Part shown: piece by piece, positions 22,608 through 33,692 of the stretch | How the letters are laid out: each line of letters starts with the position of its first letter | Position numbering within the stretch: position 1 is the stretch's first letter | Origin: Luzula sylvatica | Taxonomy: Eukaryota; Streptophyta; Magnoliopsida; Poales; Juncaceae | Direction of reading: 5' to 3' | DNA length: 64,000 nucleotides | NCBI GenBank assembly: GCA_946800325.1 | Contig: OX326960.1 | Location: 13,974,393 to 14,038,392, forward strand | Notes under the pieces: generated by a model | What the model saw: the letters and a program-made list of their open reading frames with translations, nothing else | Told to the model about the DNA's origin: nothing | Database searches by the model: none | Program-made: the position numbers and the translations under genes

Positions 22608-24132
22608 TGTTGTTTAATTTAGATATAGATGAGGGTGAATAGGGAGTCATAAGGTCCAATTCTCGCGGTAATGGAATACAATTACTATTTGGTGCGGAAG
22701 CGTAAATAAATTAGAGGAATAATACAATACCAAAACAAATAACACAAGATATTTGTTTACGGAGTTCGGTAGGTGGTTGCTTTGTAGCTTTAACTCACCG
22801 TCTACTCGTTCAATCGACCGACTCGATTGATTGCAAGATTGCAAGTACCTACGTCTCCGGAGTTGCCTTGCGCCTTTTCGGTTTTCGATTGAATACCCAA
22901 ATCAAGCAATTACAAGGTTTGCCTAGATCGATTTACACGCTTCTATCGATCTATGGCGGCTTTACAATCTTTGCACTAGCCTATTACAATTTATCTAATA
23001 CGAACTACACGTGATCGGTCACGCAAGTTGGGAATCGTATTTTATGGAATGAAAAGGAATCTAATAATCTCTAAGAATGTTTAGAAGATTAAGCTCAAGA
23101 TTTAAAGCTAGGATTCTCTCTTTTGATTGGGAAAATATATTGGTTGAGATGATGAGAGAGAATGAGGGAAGAGTTCTATTTATGGAACACATAGACCCTT
23201 CTCTTATCTTGCTTTTTCTGCACAGTCCGTTACAACGGATCAAAAGTCAAACTAGCCATTACGGCCAATATATTCGTATTTTTCATAGTCCGTTACAACA
23301 GAAATAAGGTCCGTTATAATGGAGTTCATGAATTAAGAGTTCGTTGTAACGAACTACACAGTCCGTTACAACGGACGTTCGACTCTGACCTCACTTCAGG
23401 TTTGTTCTATATATATCCGTTATAACGAAGACAATTCCGTTATAACGAAGACAATTCCGTTACAACGGTTGATGTTAGTCCGTTGCAACGGATTGGTTAT
23501 TCCGTTACAACGGACATGGAGTAATATTTGGTATACTGAAGTGAGTTCAATGTCCGTTACAACGGACATAGTGGTCCGTTACAACGGACATAGTTCTGTG
23601 ACTTTTCTTCAAGTTGGCATTAATTGGCGTTGTAACGGTGAAACTTCCGTTACAACGCTTGGTGGGTGTCCGTTACAACGGACTGGTGAATCCGTTGTAA
23701 CGGACTATACTGTGTTTGCCATTCTTGAAGAGGACGAGAAGGTCCGTTACAACGGACATTGATGGTCCGTTATAACGGACATATTTCTGTCAGCCTCATT
23801 AGTTATTTCATCTTTTTGATAGATTTCGAATATATTTCTTTGACTAATTTTGAGCTTAATAATTCATAAACAAGTTTAGGGATACCTATAAATTATTTTG
23901 GTGATTTGTGTGATACCTCAACTTGCGGAATCTTCGATGTCTTGATATCTTCACTTGATCATGCGTTTTCGTGCCATCGTTTCTTCACCGTCTTGACTTG
24001 CGACGTCTTGATTCTTCTTTTGATCCTTTTGTGGGTTACGTCTTCTATCTCTACAAATGTTACTCCCACAAATAGATTAGTGGTATCGACATTATTTTGA
24101 GATAATCAAACCCTAGGAAATTTGAACCAACA
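22608..24132 (+). mobile_element. Solo LTR, 1525 bp, 5-bp TSD, with palindrome array
   Basis: It starts TGTTG and ends CCAACA, flanked by agcaa at 22603-22607 and 24133-24137, so the ends and TSD are those of an LTR retrotransposon. No second LTR, primer-binding site or internal domain is present. It interrupts a coding frame that continues in phase after the TSD copy is removed. Its middle (23221-23782) is a cluster of palindromes. A related truncated LTR is at about 54207-55312; the shared tail reads 'caacttgcgga', 'cgtttcttcac' and 'ttgagataatcaaac'. Confidence 0.9.
23221..23782. repeat. Array of ~18 copies of the palindrome GTCCGTTACAACGGAC
   Basis: About eleven copies are intact dyads of CCGTTRYAACGG (cores TACA, TATA, TGTA, TGCA). 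One variant, GTTCGTTGTAACGAAC near 23338, changes both arms yet keeps the dyad. Spacing is irregular (20-60 bp), so this is neither a simple tandem repeat nor a CRISPR. Each half contains AACGG, the core of MYB/MSA sites. Confidence 0.85.
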
Positions 24133-24390
24133 AGCAAAACAGAGGAAGAATTATACTTCAGCAGTAAAGAAGACGTAGAAGAAGACGAAATTAACACCGA
24201 ATGGCATTTCGGTAATAATCAAGATGAATGTGGGAGCTTCAAGGCCGTGCCTCGAAAAACAAAATACGCTTATATCAGTGACGAAAAGGAAGAAGAAATT
24301 CAAGAAAAAGAAAAAGAATTTGATAGTTTCAAAGTAGAAGATGAAAAGGTCGAAGATTTGAAAAAGGATTTTTCTCTGAGGGACTGTTTG

Positions 24391-24827
24391 TAAGGGTGTC
24401 AACGGTTCGGATATTGTCGGATACGGATACAGATCCTATTCGGATATTAAAACGGATACAATGATATAATAATATAATAATATTTTTAGAATTTAAATCT
24501 TGATTATTTTATAATTTTAAAACAAAAAAATATATACATACACATATATATAAGTGATTATTGATTATTATGTATTATTGTGAATTAAAATATAATTATT
24601 ATCTATTATGTATTACTATAATTTTAATCATGATTACAACAAAACGGATACCCGTTTACAAATTTTATTCGGATCCGGATACTATCCGGATCCATCAAAA
24701 TTTTAGCTCTTAGATCCGGATCCATACTCGTAAAAACGGATACGGTTCCGGATCTGGTTCCATCCGGATCCGGATATTTTTCGGATACGGTTCGGATCGG
24801 TTCGGGCAATATCCGCCCCATTGACAC
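24391..24827. mobile_element. hAT-type MITE with GGTGTCAA ends
   Basis: The left end is taagggtgtcaacggttcgg; the right end is the complement of gtgtcaatggggcggatatt. ctgtttg occurs at 24384-24390 and 24828-24834, a candidate TSD (7 bp; hAT elements usually give 8). The interior has 'ggatccggatac' motifs at both ends and an AT-rich centre. It interrupts the CHR24-like pseudogene frame. Confidence 0.65.
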
Positions 24828-24834
24828 CTGTTTG

Positions 24835-25830
24835 GCAAGTAGAATTAGTAGAATGGAATTGAATTATAAGGTGGAGGTAAAAAAAAATCTGGAAAAAATA
24901 ATTCTTTAGTTTGTTTGGATGTTCGAAATATGAGATGCTGGAAAAGATAATTTTTTGTTTGGTTGTTTGAAAAATCATGAAATTTTGTTATGGTAAAATA
25001 TGAAAATAATTGATGTAATTTTAAATATAATTATATTTGTTTGAGAAAAATAATAATATTACCATCTAAATTTGTATCCAAAATGATACATCATAAAAAA
25101 AACAAATAACAACTAATCAAGATTTTAACCCACTTGAAATATAATCCACATCTATTAAATAAATGACATCTATTAAGCAAACTGGAACCATCTTAATTTC
25201 TATGCAAATATGAAAAAATGAAACCCAATTTATTTACAAGCATGAGAGCAACACAACAACGATTTGCCAACTTGAAAATAAATCATCATGATTAAGCAAC
25301 CCAACCTTTTTTTCTTGTTTCCCCTGGTAGCTGTATGAAGAAAATAATTTATCAACATGCATACAAAATTACCAAATTAACTAAAAACAAATAAATAGCA
25401 AAATTGACATACTATTTTAAAGGGAGTAAGCAAGGGATGATGAATTTGTTGAGCTCGATCGCAGTAGGACATGACATGGAGAAATTGGTCGCAGTAAGAA
25501 AGAGAAGTGGGCAAAGAAATATACTACTTTTTCAAAGAGATCTAGTAGAAGAAACTTTCCTTTGCTAAGAAGCTTGTCCATCATAAATTGAAGATGGGAG
25601 AGTTGAAGAGGTCATTTAAGCACCACCAGACATAGAAAAGATGGTGAGAGAGAGAGAGAGAGAGAAAGAGAGAGCTCACGCCAAAAGGAGATGCTCCATC
25701 TTGGAATTCGCTCAATTTGGGAGAAGTATATTTTGCTGGCTTCTAGTATAAAACATTTTACCGCACTATATTATTCGACTCCAAGAAAAGTAGTGTGGCT
25801 CGCTTCTAAATTCCAGCTGCCAAACTGAAA
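24835..25830. other. Noncoding remnant between the two halves of the CHR24-like pseudogene
   Basis: AT-rich DNA with a GA microsatellite at about 25652-25675. No homology to the missing middle of the SNF2 protein could be read, so the intervening exons were lost or have diverged. Confidence 0.35.
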
Positions 25831-26193
25831 ATAAAGAAGGGACAGAGGGAGTTTACAAGTTAATGGATCGGGTTTACGCAAAATTATACCCGCACCAAAA
25901 AGAGGGTATTAATTGGCTTTGGGGTTTATATTGAAAAGGAACTGGAGGCATCCTTGGTGATGATATGGGCCTCGGCAAAACCATGCAGGTTAATTTATAC
26001 CTTTAATTATTTAATTACTTTTTGTTATTTTTATTTAATATACTAACAATTGTATTTTTTTATTTTAAGATTTCTGCATTTTTGGCGGGTCTATTTCAGT
26101 CTGAATTGATTAAAAGAGTGTTAATTGTGGCTCCAAAAATCCTAGTATAAAATTGAATTCCAAGACATTGGATCCACACATTTTTTATGGAAA

Positions 26194-26343
26194 TTAAAAA
26201 TGGCAAGTTAAGAGGTTAACTTCTGGCTTGTTGCCCTTTGTAGCTTGCTCGTCCAGAAAATTCAACAAACACTCGCTTGTCTCGGAGTTCCAATTAGAAT
26301 TTTTAGTTTGCTTTGCTTCTTTTGATGCGACCTCCTCGTCCAT
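26194..26343 (-). pseudogene. Myb/SANT-like fragment, probably from a PIF/Harbinger element
   Basis: The minus-strand ATG at 26343 opens 49 codons: MDEEVASKEA..., then NWNSETSECLLNFLDEQATK and GNKPE. This matches the first helix and turn of the plant Myb/SANT-like (Myb_DNA-bind_3) domain, W-x6-LL-x2-L-x-EQ-x2-KGNKP, then stops before the rest. Such proteins are encoded beside the transposase in PIF/Harbinger elements and in derived host genes. A Harbinger transposase relic lies about 2 kb away. Confidence 0.5.
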
Positions 26344-26822
26344 CTAGACCCTAAATAGTGAATCAAATCTATGAAAACTAATCAATCAGACCCTGAACTG
26401 GTACATACCAATGAATCAGATCCCACGTTTTTTTGTGACTTTTTTGTTACATATCCTAAATTGGTACCCAAATTAAAATCAAAATAATGAATCAGATGTA
26501 TACAAAACCAAATTGACTTGTAAGGGTTCCAATTAGAAGTCAAATTAGAATCAAAAGAATAATATCATACTTGTCTCAAATTGAAGAGAGCTTGGCTCAA
26601 GAATAAAAAAAACAAAATTGGTCTCGATCAAAATAATGAACAACTCACACCAAACTTTGGCTGACTTTATGAAACCCAAAGTGAAGAACTAACAACAAAA
26701 CTCGATTTTTTAAAGAACTCACAACAAAGTTGAAAAGTTACAAGTTGAAGTTTGTAGAGAGAAAATATACCTGATTTACGATCTCCTTGCTCGGCCAACG
26801 AAGGAAGGAAGCGTTTTGGTGA

Positions 26823-26836
26823 TTTTGGCGCGAAAA
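26823..26836. promoter_or_regulatory. Palindromic E2F-type site (TTTTGGCGCGAAAA)
   Basis: The sequence fits the E2F/DP consensus TTTSSCGC on both strands. On the minus strand it is followed by leader-like sequence and a possible donor ('aaatcag|gtatattt' near 26771) pointing toward the Myb/SANT-like fragment, so it may be a relic of that gene's promoter. Confidence 0.35.
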
Positions 26837-26924
26837 GAGAAAAGTTACAAAGAGACGGGGGCTGAAGAGAGTGACTTAGTTAGAACCCAAAAACATGGAT
26901 AAGAAATGGAATATCATTTTTTAA

Positions 26925-27050
26925 GTGGGAGTGCAAAGTACCGAAACAAAAAATACTATCCCATTTAATCTCTCAAATCAAACAAAAGATTTTAGACTTA
27001 TCCCGGATATTGAAATTCTATCCCATCTAATCTCTCAAATCATACAGGCC
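26925..27050 (-). repeat. Harbinger-like end repeat
   Basis: On the minus strand this reads gggcctgtatgatttgagag, then 'attagatgggata' and 'atccgggataagtcta', and the same block is repeated once more. A close copy is at 50028-50128. The GGGCCTGT start is typical of PIF/Harbinger/Tourist termini; the other end was not identified. Confidence 0.45.
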
Positions 27051-27140
27051 CAAACATTCCTTTTCTATTTAATTAAAATGATGATTTGTACAAAAACTAT
27101 CATATTGGATCAGTACTTCTTGAACGGTGATCATTTATGA

Positions 27141-28200
27141 CATTGACTTGTAGCCTTTTTTAATTCAAATAATTTGTGAAAAAACTATCATATAAATTAA
27201 TGAACACGGATTGTTTGTGAATTATGGAATTTGGACTGATTTTAGTGCTAGAGTAATTAAAATGAATTGTGCAAAACTACCATTAAATTAATGAACTTGG
27301 ATTATTAAATTTGGACTGTTCTTAATACTGGAGAATACTAGAGACACGTGTCTTGCAATTCTATTTGACTTGTATACAAGATATAAATATAAATATAAAT
27401 TGTTTGATAAGCATTACTTTGCAGGATTTTGCAGGATTAGACAAGAAAAGACTTTCATGTCCCCATGTATGTGTGTTTGATCTGAAGGATTTAGCTAGAA
27501 AATCATTTCCGCAGGCATGTCTCGAGACATTTCTTTCTCCCAAATCTTGTCTCTCAAAAATCAACGGAAAACACTCAAATCCCTCTCTCTCGCTCTCTCG
27601 CTTTCTCGCCAAAGCTTCATCTCTCTCGCCCAAGATCATCTCTCTCGCACAAGGTCGAAGCCAAAAGTCATCTCTCTCGCACATTGTTGAAGCCAGAAAG
27701 CCATCGCTCTCCCTATCTCTACTGTTTGGTCTCTTGCGCTGCCCTAAAAGTTGAATTTCGTCACTGATTTTCGTATCTCCTGGTTCGTCTCTCTTTGCCC
27801 TGATTTGGTATCATCAAATTTCTTGTAAAAAAAGAATAAAAAATCCAATTCTTACTGTTCTCCAATAATCCCCAAATAACTCCTAATTAAATCAATATAA
27901 AACTATTACTACATCAATATTAAATTATTACTACATAAAAAAAATAGTAATATCAATATAAAAAACAACTGAGGTTTAAGGTTGAATTTTAAATACCTTG
28001 TAGTTTCAGATTCACTTTGAAAAATTTCTCTGATCAGCCCCTAAATTGATAAAATTGACAAAATTGGATGATCGAGTGCATAATTGTCAAAATTGAGTAC
28101 TGAATTTTAAGTATTTGTACATAATTTTTATAAAATATTTGGTCAATTTCTCTGATCAGCCCCTAATAACATGTTTTGTGTTTATTTTTATTTTTTTTAG
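27141..28200. other. Intergenic, no clear gene
   Basis: Contains diverged local repeats ('aattaatgaac(a/t)(c/t)ggatt' twice). The open frame at 27353-27754 is Ser/Leu-rich low complexity caused by 'tctctctcgc' repeats. I see no supportable gene. Confidence 0.3.
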
Positions 28201-28209
28201 GTTTATAAA

Positions 28210-28545
28210 ATGGATCCATATAGTAGCAAAGATGATGCGAGTAATGGTGAAGAATGTAATGAACAAAGAGATGCTTGTTTTATTGCGATGTTCACTAACA
28301 TTATATTAATATTTCGCAGACAAAGGCAAAAGGGAATGTCAATTTGTCGAGTACCACAAGAGACGAGAATTTTCGAAAGAAACAGGTTGATATTCGATTC
28401 TGATTCGTGTTAAGAGATGCAATCGAGAGGGAAGATGGCATTCTCATGCCTCACGGAAAATACTATTTGGCAGATGCGGCATTCTCATGTCACGAGATGG
28501 CATTCTCATGCCACAATAGTTTTTTTGTTTGTTCGATAAATCGGT
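28210..28545 (+). pseudogene. Internally deleted PIF/Harbinger (HARBI1-like) transposase
   Basis: The N-terminal part reads MDPYSSKDDASNGEE..., then a hydrophobic segment and a basic RRQRQKG stretch. After a jump and frame change near 28400 the sequence reads VLRDAIEREDGILMPHGKYY and LADAAF, matching the DDE_Tnp_4 block 'VLRDA...P.GKYYLVDAGY' that holds the second catalytic Asp. About two thirds of the protein is missing between and after these parts, so it is a dead derivative. Confidence 0.6.
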
Positions 28546-28744
28546 ATTATGTTGATGTTGTGGTTTAGATATTTTTTGTTGTTTTTGATGAATTAACATT
28601 ATTATTTTTTCTTGTAATAGTTATATAATATTTTTGTTTTAATCACAATTAATATACTAGATTTAATTATATATATAATTTTATGATATAATAATATACT
28701 TTGTTCAAAAATACTAGATTCTCGAATAAATATATAATCAATAA

Positions 28745-28945
28745 TCAATTCGAATCATTCCTAACTACTTTTCAATTGTCCTTCACATCAAACAATGAAT
28801 TCCATTTTCCATTTTTAACATTCCTACACATCAAACATCACATGTGAGAAACACATATCCTTCAAATATTTATCCTCATTTCATATTCTCGGGATTAAGC
28901 AAGAATCCCTTAAAATCTTTCAAATTCTTTGACATCAAACGGCAA
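28745..28945. repeat. Dispersed MITE-like repeat, copy 2
   Basis: Collinear with 1143-1330: 'tcaattgtccttcacatcaa', 'acatgtgagaa', 'ttctcgggattaagcaagaa'. It ends at about 28944 in 'tgacatcaaacggca'. Confidence 0.5.
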
Positions 28946-30039
28946 GTTTACAAGACATAAACTAGTTACAAGTTTACTACACACGTGATAAATTTAGAAG
29001 AAAATTATAATGGAAGTGAATCAGTGATGTAGTAGATGCAATGGTAATTTTATGGGCTTTGAAGGCTTTTTGATTGGCTGATCTCTGAAACCCAACCCAA
29101 GTGAAAAATATTATGGTCCAGCAAAACAGATTTAATTTTTTTTTTTTTAACTCTCATCTATATTAAAAATGCTGAATATCATATATGTACGTATTCTTAC
29201 AAATCCCTACAATTTCACGAATACATTATTACTCCTGCAAAACGCGAAATATCACCAATATCCTTAAAAAAATATTATAATTTCATGGATAACATTTTTG
29301 TTAGATTTATGTGAACTATCCTAATGATTTACTAAGTTAGTTAATCAATGGTTAATTTGCTTTCAAATATATCTGAATGATTAGACACAGTAACACAATG
29401 CAGTATATAGTCTTTTATGTTATCAATAATTTCTCCTTTATCTTTATATATAAATATAAAATAGTTTACCACGTGGTTGATGATTGCTTAATGCCTACTA
29501 TCTTTTGGATGCATGAATGGTGAGAAATGCGTGGGTATTTCATGAAAGGAAAAAAAAACATAATTTTCATTACATAAAGGCCAGCAGTCAAATATCAATT
29601 ACCTAACTTGAGGTAGAAATGTAAGGGGTGCCATAATTCATGACAATAACCAACCAACGCTAACAATAATTTGGCCATTTTTTTCTTTTTCACTATACTG
29701 GGAATTATTTGAAGTTTCGAAAGTTTTTTGGACTATTTAGGTACTGTATAAAGCTAATGTTTGGATAATCAAAATGATTTGCAAACATATTAAGTAATAA
29801 TATATATATATATAGTTAATCATTGGTTATATTAGGAACGAAAAGACGTGTCAAACTCTTCAAACTGTCAAGTTTCTTTCCTACAATGTTGCTAGCTAGA
29901 GAACTTTAAATGATTGCTGTTGGTTGCTTCATGTCAATTTGGCAACAAGTTTTTGGACCCTAATCGGGGAATTTCAGGCTAAGAATCGATAAACATCACG
30001 TGTATCCTGTGCAATTATTAACGTATATAATTTTAAAGA
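28946..30039. other. AT-rich intergenic DNA
   Basis: I see no gene or clear repeat boundary here beyond short TA runs near 29803. Confidence 0.3.
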
Positions 30040-32367
30040 AATTCTTACATTTATAGAATGCCACATCATTACTTTAATATGTGCCATTTGATTTCGATCA
30101 AAAGTTAAAATACTTTCTTTTCTATTTGAACATGATCCATATAAACCAAGTTATTTAGGCCCTGTTCGGCACCTAAGTATTGGGAGTAAGTTTTGAGAGA
30201 AAGTCACGTTTTATGTGGATTGAACAAAAGGGTGTTCGGTGACCTATTTTTTTTATCCTAGTTTTGAATTCCTAAATGATGAAAATCCTAGGATTAGCCT
30301 CAATTTATGAGCTTTTGAAAACTTACATCCGAGATAAGTTTTGGCAATTGATTGAATATAAATTAATAAAATAATACATCATATTATTTATCTATTAAAA
30401 TGTCCATGCTTGTCCATGGCATGCTTTATTATTATTTTTAATCAATTATATTCATCAATTTATATGATTAATGTTTTTGATGATTAACTTATTTTGAAAA
30501 TAAATGTGATAAGTATACAACTGATTATTTAATAATAATAAATAATAAAAATAAATAATAATAATAATAATAATAATAATTATTATTATTATACAACTAA
30601 TTCACTTATTAGTGCAATTAAACATGATTTCGAAATTAATAATAATAATAATTGCAATAATGAAAAATTAATACACAATTAAAAATGTCTTTAGCAATAC
30701 ATAATACATAATTAAAAACGTACTTAGAAATTAATAATGATAATAATAATAAATTAATAAAAAAATTAAAGATACATCCAGAAATTAATAACAATAATAA
30801 TAATAAATTAATACATAATTAAAGTATATTTATAAATTAATAATAATACTAATAATAAATAATAATACAAAATTAAAAATGTATTTAGAAATTAATAATA
30901 ATAATAAATAATTAAAAGTTAAAAATGTATTTAGAAATTAATAATAATACTAAATTAATAAATGATTAAAATGTATTTAGAAATTAATAATAATAACAAC
31001 AACAACAACAATAATAATAATAATATCAAATTAATACATAATTAAAAATATAGTTAGAAAAAAAAAAAATAATAATAATAATAATAATAATAATTATTAC
31101 TGTTATTATTATTGGTAATAATTAAAAATTAATACATAAATAAAATGTATTTGAAAAATATTAATAATTACAATAATGTATTTAAATAATAATAATAATA
31201 ATAATAATATTAATGTAGTTAGAAATTAATAATATTTTGATATGATTAAGAAATAAATATTATAGTTATAAAATTTCATAAGAAATAATACAATTATGAA
31301 ATATTTTATTCATTTCCTACTTCTAATCGTATGATTTTCATCAAACACCTTTTAAACATCCTACACTCGCAGTTTTTGCATTTTCCTGCTACCAGAGTTT
31401 CCTGATATTCATATATCGGTTTCCTGCTACTATGAGTTTCCTGCTGCTACACAAAACTGACCTAGCAAACACGCCCTTAAAAGTTACATGAACCTTGGTC
31501 TATCGTGGACCAAGTTCATTCATATTTTTTGACTCAATTAAATAAGGAAAATTTTATAAAAACACCTTAAATTTTTAGATATTGTAAAAAACCCAGAAAT
31601 TTACATATGTAATAATTGAAAAAAATTATTATTTTTAATAATTTTAAAAAAATCCTAATTTTTTTGCAGCATATAATAATTAAAAAACAATATTTATTAT
31701 ATGTTATATTTATATAATTTTAATATTTCATAAATTATGTATATTTGACTTTTATATTCCTAAAAAACTTACACAAAAAATAATAATATGAACAACAATA
31801 TTAAAAGAACACCTTGCAAATATTTAAAAAATAAAATATCATGAAACTATTAAAAAAATAATAGGAGAACGAAAATAAAAAACTTAAATATATTTTCAAT
31901 ATGTTTCTTTGTTATTACTTATTTTATTATTATCTGATGTTAGTTTTTCATGAATAATAAATGAAATATTAAAATTATTTAAGCACAATACGTAATAATT
32001 TCATTTTTTTTAAAACCACTACATGTTAAGAAATGTTTATGAATTTTATTAAAATTAATAAGAAATAAAAAAATTTAATCATTACATAAGAAAATTAAAG
32101 GATATTTTGGTAATTTTTTTTAATATCATCCATATGGGGATATTTGGAAATAAAAGTTAATCATTACATATTAAAATGTTTTTTTGGATTTAAAAAAAAA
32201 ATATGGATTTCTTTTACAATATCCAAAATAACGAGGGAGTTAAAAATACCAAAATACAGATGTGTAAAAATAAGATAAACAAAACGCAGAATCCAATTAC
32301 ACATTAAAAAAAATTAAATCATGACAAACTAGAACACTCGCGCTCAATTGTACGGAGAAAAAGCTAG
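30040..32367 (+). mobile_element. Helitron relic (copy 3) carrying a nested Harbinger element
   Basis: Both flanks of the nested element match the Helitron at 42112-43890 (for example 'gatccatataaacca' with 'gatctatataaaccc', and 'tggtc(t/c)atcgtgga(c/t)ca'). The 3' end is agaaaaagctag before T at 32368, with a decayed hairpin (cgcgctcaattgtacgg). The 5' end is not recognisable. Confidence 0.65.
30158..31476. mobile_element. PIF/Harbinger-type non-autonomous element with TTA TSD
   Basis: The left end is ggccctgttcggcacc; the complement of the right end is gggcgtgtttgctagg. TTA lies on both sides (30155-30157 and 31477-31479). The interior is dominated by taa microsatellite DNA (about 30525-31210). 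The homologous Helitron at about 43070-43100 lacks this insert, confirming the boundaries. No transposase is visible. Confidence 0.75.
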
Positions 32368-32809
32368 TAAGAAATAATATCATGAATATCCCTACAAATT
32401 TCAGAACATCACATTTATCAACCCTCCAAACTGATAAATATTATTATTATGAATGCTATTTGGAGAACATATGACGTACCATGGGATAACCTTGCAAAAT
32501 GTTGCATTATCGATTTTATTTACTTTTAACCTATTTCAAGTATCTTCAATTTCCATCAGTTTTTTTAATACACATTTTGAAATAACTAAGGAAAGAATAA
32601 AGTCTACTTTGTTCTTTACTTTTTATAATAATTTTAGTCAAAGTACCTAATATATAATTTTTATGAAAAATAAGTTTTTAATATTTTAATTTGATCAATC
32701 AAATCACTTATTTTTTTTAATTTGGTTCAATTGAATCATTCCATCCATCATCTAATGATTGGACCATTAAATTATGATGAGACAACATATGACATAACAT
32801 ATTTGCTGA

Positions 32810-33005
32810 CTTGTGTGGATTAATATTAGTTAAGACTTTTGATTTTTTTCTAATAAATCCAAAGTTCAAATCTCGTATAGACTAATTTTTTTTCTCATAT
32901 TTTCATTGTATTTTGGAGATTTTGTTTTTTAAAATTATAGTTTGTAGAGATTCAAACTAATGACCTCTCACAAAAGAAATAATTGTTCTACCAATAAACC
33001 ACAAT
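32810..33005. repeat. Possible pair of head-to-head SINE relics
   Basis: The plus strand at about 32816-32875 has 'attagttaagact' and 'agttcaaatctcg', like degenerate A and B boxes. The minus strand at about 33003-32944 has 'tttattggtagaac' and 'agtttgaatctct', again A- and B-like. No TSDs were found. They lie in the dispersed foldback repeat (copy 2) and are absent from its copy at 3.4 kb. Confidence 0.3.
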
Positions 33006-33182
33006 ATTTCTTATGATATGCAATAATTTTATTGTAATTATACTCATTTTTAAATGAATTAATCATCTTTTACGAAAATTTTGGACTCTTTAAAAAATTA
33101 GCTAGAAGTCCGGGGTTTGTTGGCCTTACACATGGACCGGTCCGGGTAGCAACCCATGACATGTCATATTTGATGAAGCAAC

Positions 33183-33641
33183 TGAAGAAAATACAGTTTT
33201 GGATCAACGCTAAAATGGTACGTAGGACAAACGAACGTACGCGTTCGTCGGCATACGAAACAGATTAGTAAAACTGGTATAACTTTAAGTAGGAAACTCC
33301 GATTTGAATGGTTCAAATTGGGTTAGTTAGATAATGAGATTATCTAGAATTTTAATGTTGTAATATATTTCATTTGAGCGAAGTATCAGTGTCGTTCTAA
33401 TGGAATACCGAAAGGGTGCGATAGTTTGACATACAGTCAGTAAAATGGCCGTAACTTTCGGGTCCGAACTCCAATTGGGCTGGGCCAAATTGGGTAGGAA
33501 AGATAATAAGATTATCTACAACTTTCGTAAATGTTCAAAGTCGGTTGGAACGATTTAATATCTACAATTTTCTGTTTGAAAATGTGTATAGAAGATATAC
33601 ATACCTTTTGGCCCATCCTTATCCTATAGAGTATAAATAGG

Positions 33642-33692
<51 letters not shown>

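Larger units (their letters stand above)
21874..26190 (+). pseudogene. CHR24: CHR24/ERCC6-like SNF2 ATPase pseudogene, multiply interrupted
   Basis: Exon 1 (21874-21976), exon 2 (22087-22137) and exon 3 (from 22427) join in phase by GT-AG rules. Exon 3 reads ETKRERVKLAGRRRLCK, close to the N terminus of plant CHR24 as I recall it. It has an in-frame TAA at 22501-22503, then reads IADIMDDFALRLGFLSL before a solo LTR (22608-24132). The frame resumes exactly after the TSD (TEEELYFSSKEDVEEDE...) and stops at a hAT MITE at 24391. The middle is missing. Near 25840-25986 the helicase start appears (KLYPHQKEGINWLWGLY, stop, then the Walker A region GGILGDDMGLGKTMQ). After an 83-bp intron comes ISAFLAGLFQSELIKRVLIV (26070 on), with further stops. 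The intact protein would be a SNF2 chromatin remodeller; this copy is dead. Confidence 0.8.

Noticed and set aside
23221..23782. CRISPR-like array of regularly repeated palindromes
   Set aside because: Spacing is irregular, spacers are short and variable in length, no cas genes exist, and the array lies inside an LTR in plant nuclear DNA.
24151..24402. Minus-strand 83-codon frame
   Set aside because: It is the shadow of the plus-strand CHR24-like exon, whose frame continues that on the other side of the solo LTR.
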